A DNA stretch of 64,000 nucleotides, taken from Diphasiastrum complanatum. Its lineage: Eukaryota > Streptophyta > Lycopodiopsida > Lycopodiales > Lycopodiaceae. Below the pieces are notes generated by a model. The model ran no database searches, was not told the origin of the DNA, and saw nothing but the letters and a program-made list of their open reading frames with translations. Positions 46,439 to 58,351 of the stretch are shown here, one piece after another; within the stretch, counting starts at the first letter, position 1, and the number at the start of each line of letters is the position of its first letter. The position numbers and the translations under genes were made by a program. The stretch covers positions 9,927,058 to 9,991,057 of the forward strand of contig CM055100.1 of the NCBI GenBank assembly GCA_029204225.1, read 5' to 3'.

Positions 46439-46880
46439 GCGACAACGACACCAATGTTGGAAGTAAGTCTATTTTCTACAGTGGCTAGGTCTAAAGAGAG
46501 TTTCGTGCATAGTATAGTGGTAGACCGGTTGTCCACCTTCTAAGTTCTACAAAGCTTAACTATTGTGAAATAAAAACATAAGTGAAAAGGGAGCACCAAG
46601 GCTTCCCAACTGGTGCTTGGAATGGAAACTAAAAAAGGTGTGGCTAAGGCGGTACCCAACTGGCCATTACTTTGAAAAATAAATGAATTTGCTAAGGCGG
46701 TACCCATGTAGCAAGTATCATCAGTAAACTAGGTTTGTTAAGGCTTCCCAACTAGCAAACCATAAAACTAATACTAACTCCCAAAGGGAAATGGAAATAT
46801 AAATTGCGGCTAAACTAAGCATAAAGCAATTAAAAACATGCCACAATAAAAACCAATGAAAGGAGGCAAGAGGAGGCCCG
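46439..46880 (-). repeat. Degraded tRNA-Asp primer site and inner part of the B2 LTR
   Basis: The minus strand at 46453-46439 reads TGGTGTCGTTGTCGC. It differs from the tRNA-Asp type site mainly by C-to-T changes, as expected for decay of methylated cytosines. To the right lies LTR DNA (from about 46455, ...CCAACA on the minus strand). It is interrupted at 46885 by chromovirus copy 2 and appears to resume at 53825. Confidence 0.55.
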
Positions 46881-46885
46881 AGCAC

Positions 46886-47962
46886 TTTTACAGTAGAGGT
46901 GAGAAAGTCCTCCAAATCCAAGGTAGAGCCTCCAAATGTCCTCCAAGCAACCTGCAAGCTTCAAGATGCTCCCCAACTCCAAGCTAGGATGCCTCCACCT
47001 ACAAGTAAGGATCTACAAGCCTCAAAGGATTTCCGCTCCACCTGTGTCCCTACTCTTTAAACACAAAGATAGATAACAAGCTGGCCTCAAGTATTCACCA
47101 CCCAACCATAGCTAGATCCAAGCTCCAAGCAAGACCTATCCAGCACCCCCTTGCTAACTATAAACAAATCACAAGCATACCACAACACTCCATAACATAC
47201 TCAAGATCCAAACCTTACTTATGTCCCATACCATAAGCAAGATCCAAACCTCAAGCATACTACCACAAGAAAGCACTCTACACACTAGTAGCAACACTAG
47301 AGCATAAACAAAGCAAACAAGAGAGATCTCTCCCCCCAATGGGCGCCCTACTACCCTCATATAGATGGCCCATGGACCCCTCCAATGCACTATGGAGTTC
47401 CATGCTCATCCAATGAGAGAGAGAGAAGCCTAGGGGAGTTAAAGAATCTCCAAGAGCCTCCATAGGCTTATGGAATGTCAAGAGACTCCTTCCATAACCT
47501 ATGACTCTTTGAATGCCTTTCTTGTGGGAGTTGGGAACTCAATGGACACTTTAGAAGGGCGCCCTCCTACTAGGTCCCATTGTCCAAGTTGTGCAAGTAT
47601 ACTTTGGTCCTAGACCAATAAAGTGATATGGTTCAAGGTTGAGGCCCAAGGTTTAGAAAAATAGTCATCCAATGACTTTCTAACACCTCACTAGGTTCCA
47701 TACCTCCATCCAAGACATAGACACCTACCTGCCCTTTACTAAGGACACTAGTACCTTAATCTAAGACACCTACCCTTAATACTAAGGGTACCCCTTGTCC
47801 AAGGGTCACGTGACTCCCTACCTCTAACTAAGATATAGTCACTTGTCTGTCCTTATCCAAGGGCACATACCCTTAATCCTAAGGGTACCTTGCCATTTAG
47901 CCCCCAATACTAAATGGACTATTAGGGGTCTGAAGTACTGCTAGTTACATAGGTATGTAGCA
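46886..47962 (-). repeat. Chromovirus copy 2, 3' LTR
   Basis: On the minus strand it starts TGCTACATACC (47962) after the polypurine tract and ends ...CTGTAAAA at 46886, next to AGCAC. The terminal base pattern TG...AA equals that of copy 1. Short ORFs inside are not genes. Confidence 0.9.
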
Positions 47963-49499
47963 TTCCTTCCCCCTAAACTTAAATTTTTCCCGTAGAGTTC
48001 TCTGCCGGCTACTAACAATCGCCTCAGGTTCAAGTGGTCCACTCACAGACTCATCACGAAGAAGTTCCACTAGATCTTCCACGAGGACCAGGGTCTCTCC
48101 AACCCCCAATGAGGATTTCAACTTACTAACGTGGAAAACATGATGAATTCCAATGTTAGCTGGAAGTTCTAGTTTGTATGCGACCTTGTTTATCACTTGG
48201 ATAACCTTAAAAGGACCGCAATACCTAGGTGCCAACTTTGCACACTTAATAGTTTTCAAGCCCCTAGAGTGACTAGGGACTCTCAAAAACACCCAGTCGT
48301 TGACCATGAATACCTTGTGCTTCCGAGATAGATCAACATAGTGCCTTGCCCTGTCCTGGGCACTTCTTATGCTATATTTAGCCAGCTATAACATTTTTTG
48401 CATATCCGCAAGAAAATCAGTTGCGGCTTGAACCCGTAGGTTTTTCATGCCAACACTAATTGGTGATCGAGCTTGAAAACCATACATAAGCATGAAAGGG
48501 CTGAATCCGATCTCGTTGAATGTTTTGCATTGTTATATGCAAATTCCCCCAGTAGAAGGTACTGTTCCCAATCAGACTGCCGATGGCCCACATATGCTCG
48601 AAGCATATCCTCCATCATCTGATTGGTCCTTTTCGTTTGACCGTCTGATTCTGGATGATCTGTGGAACTCAAACTTAAAGTTGTTTCCAACCTTTCAAAT
48701 ACTGCTTGCCAAAAATTCCCAGTGAATTTTGGGTCACGGTCACTGACAATATTGCAAGGCAGCCCTACAGTCGAAAAAGCTTCTCAACAAACAGTTGAGC
48801 TAGTTCTGAAGCTTTAACAGAAGTTTTCGTTCGGATAAATTGAGCAAACTTTGTAAGTCTGTCAACAATGACCCAAACCAAATCTTGGCCCTTCCCTGTA
48901 CATGGAAGCCCGACCACAAAATTCATAGATATACTTTCCCACTTTCCGGTAGGAATATCTAAAGGATGTAATAGGCCACTAGCTCTTAGCCTCTCTGCTT
49001 TATTTAACTGGCACTTAGTACATTTAAATACATAGGCCTCTACCAGACTTTTCATCTTAGGCCACCAAAATTGCTTTTGAACTAAGTCAAGTGTTCTTTG
49101 TATACCCGGATGTCCTGCACATGGACTATCATGACACTCATGCAAGATTTGGGCCCTTACAGTGTCATTCTCCGGTACACACACCTTTTCTTTACGAAAC
49201 AAAATCATGTTTCGTATTAGGAAATTCGTTTCAGTCTTTCCCTAATTTGAGGAATCTTGCAAACCTGAATCGACCCCCGAAAGTACTTGTTGCCAATACT
49301 TTCCAAAAAAAGAATCGGACTCATATAGTCCTTGAAGAGACTGAAACAACTCCGGTTTTTTAACAGTAAAGCACAACTGATTAATAACCGGTAACCGACT
49401 CAAAGCATCCGCTAGAGTATTTGACTTCCTTTACAATAACGTATATTGAAGAGTCTGATGATCCGTCAAAACTTCAAATCTGGCTCCTTACAAATAATG
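47963..49499 (-). pseudogene. Chromovirus copy 2 integrase region, chromodomain deleted
   Basis: HHCC (49150-49000, HPGIQRTLDL, CTKCQLNK), core MNFVVGLP and further pieces to 48445 (DGQTKRTNQMMEDMLRAYVG). The C-terminal block (48307-47990) ends SSRQRTL and then directly reads into the polypurine tract region. The chromodomain is missing (see findings). Frameshifts at about 48770 and 48440 also break it. Confidence 0.85.
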
Positions 49500-50570
49500 T
49501 CATCAAATTTTCAAGGAATGAACAATTGCAAACAGTTCCTTCTCATAGGTACAATACCTAGACTGAGCAGGATTGAGTTTCTTGCTTTCATAAGCCACAT
49601 GATGTCCATCCTGCATCAAAACAGCTCCAATAGCATAATCACTAGCATCGGTCCTAACCACAAAAGTCTTATTAGGATCGCCAATGATTAGTATTGGTGC
49701 CGAAGTGACACTTTTCTTAAGCAACTCAAAACAATTATTCATATCCTCCGTCCACACCACTAGTGGACTCTTAGCCCTCCGGCTTAGCTTCTTATAGCCT
49801 TTCAAGGCCTGGGTAAGGGGAAATGCCAATCGAGCAAATTGGGGAATATGCCGACGAAAAAATCCCACAAACCCCAAGAAAGACTTGATTTCTCGAACTG
49901 TGGTGAGAATAGGCCAATCAATAACCCTCTGGATACAATCAGCCTCAATCTCCACCCCCCGTTCGAAAATCTTATGCCCCAAGTAGGACAATTCCTTAGC
50001 AGAAAAGTCACACTTAGACTCCTTGGCAAAAAGCTTTTCCCTTCTTAGAATGTCCAAGACAATCCTAAGATGCTCTTTATGTTCCGCCAAACTCTTACTG
50101 AACACTAGGATATCATCTAAGAATACCACTACAAATCTTCCCAAATATGGCCTGAATAAATCATTCATCATTTGTTGAAAAGTTGCCGGTGCATTGGTCA
50201 AACCAAAAGGCAACACCAAACATCATTGAACTCCTGCCTAAGTTCATTATAGGCTTCAAATTCTCTAGTGTTCTCACTAGGTATATTCATGGCATTTATG
50301 TTAAGTTCTTCATCATTGCAGCAAATGATATCATTATGAAAACATAAATAAACTTTAAACCAGACTTGATCTTAATTAAAGAATTCTCATGCATAAAAGA
50401 TAAAGATTTCTCAACAAAATCAATTCTCAATGATTTGTTCTTGTCAAAATGCCATTGTTGCCCAAGAACAATATCTACATTAGCTAATTGAACAACATGG
50501 AATTCTAGTTTTTCAGAATAACTGAATGTGCAATTCTACATCAAGAACAATAAAATCCATCAAATCGGAA
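49500..50570 (-). pseudogene. pol: Chromovirus copy 2 RT/RNase H, N-terminal RT deleted
   Basis: Frame 50219-49503 carries [22 protein letters not shown] and the RNase H start FVVRTDASDYAIGAVL. Upstream, [13 protein letters not shown] joins directly to the LPFG region, so about 436 bp of RT fingers and palm is gone compared with copy 1. Confidence 0.88.
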
Positions 50571-51701
50571 TTACTTCCCGATGCCATTGTCACACGGTAT
50601 TTTTTTCTCACTTTTTTTGGTAGGAAGGTTTAGCGTCTGCACCAAATTTACATTAATAAAGTTATGAGTGGATCCCGTGTCAAAAAGAACATTAACAACT
50701 TGATCATTAACTTCACCTTTAATGCAAATAAGATCATTAGGACCAAAAACTAAAGAACTAAGGAAACAAACATCCATCTCATTACTTCGAGATAGATTAC
50801 CTAAGGTTGAAGCTTGTTTTTTGACGCAATCACGTGCAAGGTGACCCTCGCCATTGCACTTGAAGCACATGTTCTTCTTACGAGCTTCAGCTTTATCATT
50901 GCCACCATGATGGTTTTTAAAGTTTTTCTTGGTTTTCTTAGGATTGTTGGAATTGGGATGTGTTTCATTAACATTTTCCCTATCCTTCCTCTTAAATTGA
51001 AACATTTTTTCTGCTCATTAGGCTGTTGACCCCTAGGTGGCTTAGGTGTGTCATCAAAGTATTTTGCAGCCCTAATAGCATCTTCTAGGGTTTTTGGATG
51101 GTTCCTACGAACATCCACTTGATAATCTCTTGGTAACCCATCAATAAACATTAACATTTGTACCTTAGGTGGAATATCACTATAAAGTAGATTCAGGCAC
51201 TCATGAAAATCTTGAATAAACTGTTCCAAACCTTTATTCATGATTAGATGACTCAACTTTTGGAAGTGTTCATAGTCATCTAAAAGTGGTAGAAAATAAT
51301 CCTTAAAAAGCTTTCAAAAATCATCCCATGTACAAGGTTGATTGCCCTTTGCAACTAAGTCATCCCACCAAACTAAGGCTCTTCCGTCAAGGAACATAGT
51401 GACAGTGGATAACTTCTCAGATTCCGGGAATTGGTTCATGGCAAAGTATTTGTTCCAAACATTCAGCCAAGAACTTACCACTTGTAAGTTCCTATCCTTC
51501 TTCTCCCCCTTAAACACTTTTATAGGGAACTACATGCTTCTTCTGATTGGCTAACCTAGACTCTAAGTCTTGGTTTCTTTGATTACTTTCAAGAAGCTGC
51601 TTATTAGTGGCTTGAATTTGTTGGTATAATAGTTCAAGAGCTTGTGCCACATTGGATGGGTTTGATAGATCAAATGTTGGGTTTTCATTGGTTTGATCCA
51701 T
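50571..51701 (-). pseudogene. gag: Chromovirus copy 2 gag and protease
   Basis: Begins MDQTNENPTFDL (51701). The capsid region WLNVWNKYFAMNQF lies at about 51470, the zinc knuckle CFKCNGEGHLARDC at about 50865 and the protease VLFDTGSTHNFIN at about 50680. Frameshifts occur near 51310 and 51000. It preserves some gag stretches lost in copy 1. Confidence 0.87.
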
Positions 51702-52745
51702 TGGGGTTGCTTGTGTGTTTTCCTATTATGCAAATACAACAACAAGTGCTCAAATTAGAATGATAGAAATGCTTCAATTGTTACATCCGATGCAAATAAA
51801 AAGCATTTACTTCTATTCATTCAATCTTATTGTTTGTAAGCTCAATCCAAGCCTACTATTTGCAAGCTTCATCCAAGCTTAGGAAGAAAATAACATCAAG
51901 CTATATTTGCCTTAGTCAAAAGCAAAAATGAAAATCAAATCTTTATGTAAACTTCAATTAACTAATCCAAGCTAATGTTTACATAAAGTTCCCATTCCCA
52001 TTCCCAGTCCAATTCTATTTGTCATTTCAAAAGCAACCAAAGTTTTCACATTTCTCACTACTCTAGATTTTCAAAACCAAGAAATTAGTGTCTAGAAATG
52101 GATAACTAATGAAGCTTTATGAAAACTTCAATTTTCAGATCTGATTTTCAGATTTACAGGTCTGAAAATCAGAACTTCAAATTGACAAAAAATAGAATTT
52201 CAAAACTTGTTTTATGCACAAAGTTACACTACCATTCCCTTCCTACATTGTCATCTTCATGAAACTAGGAGATAGAAAGGTGTAACTAATGAAGTTTGAA
52301 TGAAAACTTCACTTTTCAGATTTACAAGTCTGAAAAATAGAACTTCAAAATGAAAATCAGAACTTCAAATACTTCATTTATGCAAAAAAAAAAAACACTA
52401 GTTTTGATCAAAACACATAGCTAGAATCAATCTTTTTGCCAAAAAAATTTGTGTATGTAGAGGAAGACTTCCTCTACCCATCCCACAAATCTTTTTTCAG
52501 AACTTTAAAAACCCAAAGCCCACTTTAAAACTTCTCTAACATGATAAAAAATCAGCCCCTAAACAATTCTATAAGGATCACTACTCTCTTCCAAAGAGAA
52601 CTAGATTCATTGGGTACTTCAACTACAAGCTTCCTACAACTAGAAAAGCCTATAATCTTCCCCAAAAAAAAATTTAGTGGGTGATCTTAATAGAACTTGA
52701 AGAAGGTTAGAAAGGTTACCATCCTTTGTCTAGCTCTGATACCAC
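51702..52745 (-). other. Leader and primer-binding site of chromovirus copy 2
   Basis: The primer site (52744-52733) matches initiator tRNA-Met. The remaining kilobase has no ORF and corresponds in part to 1903-2671. It shows what copy 1 lost at its 5' end. Confidence 0.8.
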
Positions 52746-53819
52746 TTTTACAAGTAGAGGTGAGGAAGTCCTCCAAATCCAAGGTAGAGCCTCCAAATGT
52801 CCTCCAAGCAACCTGCAAGCTTCAAGATGCTCCCCAACTCCAAGCTAGGATGCCTCCACCTGCAAGTAAGGATCTGCAAGCCTCCAAGGATCTCTCCTCC
52901 ACTCGTGTCCCTACTCTTTAAACACAAAGATAGATAACAAGTTGGCCTCAAGTATTCACCACCCAACCATAGCTAGATCCAAGCTCCAAGCAAGACCTAT
53001 CTAGCACCCCCTTGCTAACCATAAACAAATCACAAGCATACCACAACACTCCATAGCATACTCAAGATCCAAACCCTACTTATGTCCCATACCATAAGCA
53101 AGATCCAAACCTCAAACATACTACCACAAGAAAGCACTCTACACACTAGTAGCAACACTAGAGCATAAGCAAAACAAACAAGAGATCTCTCTCCCCCAAT
53201 GGACGCCCTACTACCCTCATATAGATGGCCCATGGACCCCTCCAATGCACTATGGAGTTCCATGCTCATCCAATGAGAGAGAGAGAAGCCTAGGGGAGTT
53301 AAAGAATCTCCAAGAGCCTCCATAGGCTTATGGAATGTCAAGAGACTCCTTCCATAACCTATGACTCTTTGAATGCCTTTCTTGTGGGAGTTGGAAACTC
53401 AATGGACACTTGAAGGGAGCCCTCCTACTAGGTCCCATTGCCCAAGTTGTGCAAGTATACTTTGGTCCTAGACCAATAAAATGATATGGTTCAAGGTTGA
53501 GATCCAAGGTTTAGAAAAATAGTCATCCAATGACTTTCTAACACCTCACTAAGTTCCATACCTCCATCCAAGGCATAGACACCTACCTGCCCTTAACCAA
53601 GGACACTAGTACCTTAATCTAAGGCACCTACCCTTAATACTTAGGGTACCCCTTATCCAAGGGTCACGTGACTCCCTACCTCTAACTAAGGTGTAGTTAC
53701 TTGCATGCCCTTATCCAAGGGCACATACCCTTAATCCTAAGGGTACCTTGCCATTTAGCCTCGAACATTAAATGACTATTAGGGGTCTGAAGTACTGCTA
53801 GTTACATAGGTATGTAACA
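52746..53819 (-). repeat. Chromovirus copy 2, 5' LTR
   Basis: Starts TGTTACATACC at 53819 and ends CTTGTAAAA at 52746, one base before the primer site. It differs from the 3' LTR by scattered substitutions and short indels, so the insertion is not very recent. Confidence 0.9.
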
Positions 53820-53824
53820 AGCAC

Positions 53825-55299
53825 CCTCCCTCAACCTATGTACCTTCCAATGGGAACACAATGAAATTGCAAGATAATCTCAAATTGTTATTTTACAAGA
53901 GAAATGCCTTTCTTCTTATAGCAAGAAGGGCCTTCCATAAGCTTCTACTAACTTATGGGATTAATTTCTAAAACTTGCAATTCTAAGACTTCTAAACTTC
54001 TCAACTTCTAACTTAGAAAGCCTAAGACTCTAAACTTAGAACTCAAGATAGCTTAGAATCTTTTATTTTCTAAGCTTAAGTTTCTAAATTTAAGTTCTCT
54101 AAGTTAAGTTTTCTAATTTAGAAGTTTAGAACGTAATTAAGTTTCTACCCATGGACTTACAATACACATGCCATGGTAGGAGTTTAGTAATAAGTACTCA
54201 CAGTGGACTTACAATACACATGCCACGGTGTTTTATTTTACTTTAATTTTACTTTATTGCTAACATTGATGGTATTTCACGCTGGATCACCTGCTTGGTG
54301 CCAGAGTCATCAGAAGATGAGGAGGCCATATTAGCAGTGATAGTTAAAGTTAGTTACAAAGAAAAAGTGATAAAAAATAAGAAAAAACAGTGGGAATGAC
54401 AAAAGTGATGGAAATGAGAAAAATAGTGAAAAACAGGAAGTGGCTAGTAGGAAAGGTGGTTTAGAGCACAGATCTAGGTTCAGAGTATTAGAGGATGACT
54501 TGTATGTGTAGAACAACTGATCAGACAAATCTTGATTCTACTAACAAAGCGCGCAGTTTACTTGACAAAGGATGAGAAAGAAACGAATGCAAACTCGAAA
54601 CATTTCTATTCGTGATCAACCTCAAAGGATTCAAAAAATTTTATCTTGCTTAAAACTCAAAAGATTCGCGAAACAGTTTCTTGTAGAAGCTCGTGGTTTC
54701 TTGCTGAAGTTTGAAAGATTCACGAACATATTATTCACGAAATATTTTGTTTCTTGTTTAAACCTCAGATGTCGCAAAATTGTCGTGAACAATTCGTGAG
54801 ATCTTCTAATTCTTCTTCGAGCTCAAAGATTGTCATCCGTCACAAACAATTCGTGAAACACAAAAATGTCGCAAAGAGACAAGTGTCGCGAACAATTCGC
54901 GACACACAAAGCTGTGACGAAGAGATGGACTGTTGTGAAATAATTTGCGAACAGAAATTATTCGACCCTAGAAACAGAGCATCTATTTCAATATCAACCA
55001 TCGTAAACGGTTAGATCTACTGTTGCAGAATTAAAAGGCCAAAAGACCTATAATTAAATGGCCAAAAGCCTTGTCTTGTAGCAATATAAATACATGTGGT
55101 GCAATTTGATGATTGGCTTCCCTCTTGGTCCTATCTAGACCTGAATCCCTCTTGGATCTTGTTGGATCTTCTCTTATCTTGCCAGATCTGGCTGAATCTT
55201 TTTGGATCTAGCTTGATCTGTATTGATCTTTCTAGATCTGGCTGTGATGGCCTTACAGATGAACTTTTCGTAACATGCCATCACCAACCTGGATCTATC
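53825..55299. other. Non-coding element DNA: outer part of B2 LTR and an unassigned leader-like region
   Basis: 53825-54240 continues the LTR split by the chromovirus (inference from the AGCAC duplication). It contains many 'ctaagttt'/'aacttag' words and a ~28-bp direct repeat (54149 and 54202). 54540-55000 has scattered 'aattcgcgaa'/'gtcgtgaacaattcgtga' words like those at 29760-29850. 55130-55250 repeats 'ttggatct'. No gene is visible. Confidence 0.4.
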
Positions 55300-56459
55300 T
55301 CATTGAGGTGGTTGGTACCTGTGCAGCCGACTACCGTTGATGGGTGTGTTGAAAGGTGTCCCATCTAGTTTCTCCAAATTCACAGCTCCATGATTAAGAA
55401 TCTCTTTGATCCGATAAAGACCCTCACCTGTGAACTTTAATTTCTCTTTGATCGCCTTGGTCTTATACATCAGGACTAGATCTCCAGATCCAAGATCTTT
55501 CTTTTGTAACCTACGATCGTGCCATGTTTTGTGTCGTTTCTTTTCAGCTACCAATGCATGTACAACTAGTAAGCGTGTCTCATAGAATTTATGTAGAGCT
55601 TTGTGGCATAATTGCAGAGATCTGGATTCATCAAGACGTTGCGTTGTGGCAATCCTTATGAAGGGACCAGAAACGCTATTGGCATTACAGCATCCTAACC
55701 ATAAACCAATTGAAATGACGTTTAGTCAGTGCTGTCCTGAATGCAGCAGCATGTAACTTGTGTTCCCAATTCGATCTGCTAGCTTCAACTATTTTCGTGA
55801 GTACGCTACACAGGATCTTATTGGACAACTCTGCTTGTTCATTACTGCGAGAATGATAAGACGTACTGGTTCTATGGATCACGAAGAATTCCTCCAATAG
55901 GACCTTGATGGTCTCATTGATGAAAATGACTCTCACGATCATTGACTATCTCCACCGAGCATCCAAAGCTCACAATAGTATTTTCATAAAGAAACTTGGC
56001 AATGGTCCTAGCATCAGCTCTACTCTGACTGCCTTGGCTTCGACCCACTTGGTGAGGTAGTTGGTGGCCACGATTATATAATGTGCTTGGGTACTTCTTG
56101 CTGTAGGGTAAATTGGACCAATATAATCCAATTCCCACTTTTTAAATGGTGCTTGGGCTAAGATTGGGTGCAGAAGGTCATAATTTAATCTCGTTGGTCT
56201 CCTCGTCCTTTGGCACACATCACATTTTCTCAAGTATTCCTCTATATCCTTATGAATCGTTGGCCACTAGCATCCTGATTGCAAGATCTTGCAAACTGTA
56301 ATGTCAGATGCAAAATGACCTCCACCCATGCCTTCATGTGAAAGCGAAATGATTTGGGTGGCCTCATAAGGTAGAATACATCACCGAAGAATCCCATCTG
56401 GTCCTCTTCGGTACAATTGGTCGGCAATCAGCTGATAAGGTCTAGCTTTCAAGATCAAC
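55300..56459 (-). pseudogene. Gypsy (Tat/Athila-like) integrase
   Basis: Minus strand: LKARPYQLIADQLYRRGPDG (56450), SHEGMGGGHFA and RKCDVCQRTRRPTR (HHCC), WELDYIGPIYPTA (first Asp), EIVNDRESHF (second Asp), SNEQAELSNKILCS (Glu) and the C-terminal DLGSGDLVLMYK. Frameshifts and stops occur at about 56390, 56240, 55950 and 55600. It is distinct from the chromovirus integrase. RT and RNase H that should precede it are absent and family A stands there instead. Confidence 0.8.
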
Positions 56460-57874
56460 TTTTGTTGTTACACCTTTGGTAATGATTTGTCTGGTTATTG
56501 GGAGGGTCAGGCTTCCTCCTGGCTGATCTTCTTTCTCTGGTTCATCATCACTTATCTCCATCAGGTCCGCAACATCAAAATATTGCAAAGTGTCCAAGGT
56601 GTGGACTTGTTGGGCCTGTGGCTGTTGGGTTGCGTTTGTGTCTTGGGGAATGGAACTCCCCACTACACCCCCCCCTCCCCCCCCCCCCCTGAAAAAAGTG
56701 TCGTTGGTGATGTGGGCGGCGTTGGCGTGGTTATCAGCATGGGAGGGGTGGTGGCTTCATCTGGTGGCACGACGTGGGTTGTGTCCGTGTCCACTACTGC
56801 CGATGATGTAGTTGCTCCATCACCCTCGTCGATGGTGTGTGAGGGTGAGGAGTGTGTCAGAGAGGCTGCATTCAAGCTTCCATCATCTGAAGGTGAATCG
56901 TCTGATGATGATCCATCAGGTGATTTCCTCTTGCTTGAAGCTTCTTGCGTATTCATTGTTGTCTTGTGTCTGGCAACTGGGCCTTGGAGATATCGGCCCC
57001 GTTGAGCTTCCGAGAATAGTGCTGCTTGTGGGTCTAGTTGTGGGCTTTGTCACTTGTGTACCAGTGGAAGAATACTGGTGTTCACCCTTTTGGGTGGAAG
57101 CCCCGATGGTGAAGTAGCCTGTGATCATGGACGCTTGGACTATTTGGCTCCTATTGGGATGTCCCATGCTTTGTCCGCAACCTGCAGGTGTTGTTGAAGC
57201 CTGGGCCCATTTTGTACTTGCTGGATAGTGATGTCAGTCATGAGATACCCCAGGACGGTTATTGGCTTCTTGTTCTTAACACACTCATGAAGGCAGTTCG
57301 AAGCAAACTGTGCCCAATCATAAAGGTTCTGGGCATGCAGTCGTGAATTTACCATCATGTGGAAGAGGGACATGGGTACCCGCAACAGCTTTGTCCTTGG
57401 TCTTTGTGTGCATCTGGCTAAATATGCACATGCCGCTTGCAGCTGCTGATCATTGATGGCCTCAATGCGGTACCCATCTTTATTCTTCCATTTGTCCACT
57501 GTGGTATCTATGTATTTGAAGTAGGCTGTCTGCTTAATCTTCTGGAGCGTCCTTGTGATAGCATTTGGTCCTCGAGGGAACCCGAAGGGTTGCAAGTCGG
57601 CCGCCACAAAAGATATGTTATAAACATAGTTCCTGACAGGGAGAACTATGAGTTGGCATGACCTTGCCGTAGCATTATAATTGGTGTATGCCATATGTAT
57701 CAGGTATGGACTTTGATACCCCATCAGGAGAGGGATTTGGAACTCAATTTCCTTGAAAAATGACTCTGCCTACTGGTACCAGTCCTGCATCTCTGTAAAA
57801 TCCAATTTGCACAATTGGATGTCGAGCTTATTAGCATTGGGGTCGTCGAAACTGGAACTGGGGTTGGATGACAT
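56460..57874 (-). pseudogene. Family A protein, copy 3 (divergent, near-complete N-terminus)
   Basis: ATG at 57874 opens MSSNPSSSFDDPNANKLDIQ and continues CKLDFTEMQDWYQ, then TAG, then AESFFKEIEFQIPLLMGY. The frame runs to 57140 with DGYRIEAIND, YDWAQFASNCLHE and LGYLMTD. A Ser/Thr/Asp-rich part (56956-56663) follows, with a G run near 56670-56690, ending GVTTKVDLES. The motif order matches copies 1 and 2 but identity is low. The coiled coil is replaced by the integrase at about 56459. Confidence 0.55.
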
Positions 57875-57945
57875 GGTGAAAAAAAAAATGTAAGAAACAA
57901 GGGTCTGGAAAAAATGTGTCGATTGAGATTTGAGACAGTGTTAAG

Positions 57946-58165
57946 GGTGCGTCGGTTGAGATTTGATGGAGGCATCGGTTGAGATTTGAAGGAGGCGTCG
58001 GTTGAGATTTGAAGGAGGCGTCGGTTGAGATTTGATGGAGGCGTCGGTCGAGAGTTGACGGAGGCGTCGGTTGAGAGTTGACAGAGGCTTCGGTTGAGAG
58101 TTGACAGAGGCTTTAGTTGAGAGTTGACAGAGGCTTCGGTTGAGAGTTTACAGAGGCTTCAGTCG
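57946..58165. repeat. 23-bp minisatellite
   Basis: About nine tandem units of the form ggaggcgtcggttgagatttgaa or ggcttcggttgagagttgaca. Unit length is constant at 23 bases, with gradual change from left to right. It lies just upstream of the family A copy 3 start. Confidence 0.85.
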
Positions 58166-58351
58166 AAATGGGATGGAATGGCTCCGGTCGAGATGGAATG
58201 GAATGGCTTCGGTCGAGAAGGAATGGAAGGAAAGGGTTGTGAAGGAATGAGGTTGGATAAAGAAAGATGGAAGGTAAAGTGTGTGAAAGTGGAGGTGTGT
58301 TTGCAAGGACGGAGTGGAAGATGTGTGGAAAGCAAAGTATGTCGTGGATGT

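Larger units (their letters stand above)
46886..53819 (-). mobile_element. Ty3/gypsy chromovirus copy 2, complete ends, internally deleted
   Basis: Two LTRs (52746-53819 as 5', 46886-47962 as 3') flank an internal region homologous to copy 1. The 5-bp duplication AGCAC is present at 46881-46885 and 53820-53824. A primer site TGGTATCAGAGC lies at 52744-52733, one base inside the LTR. Gag, protease, RT, RNase H and integrase remnants are in order. Two clean internal deletions (RT and chromodomain) and several stops inactivate it. Confidence 0.93.
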
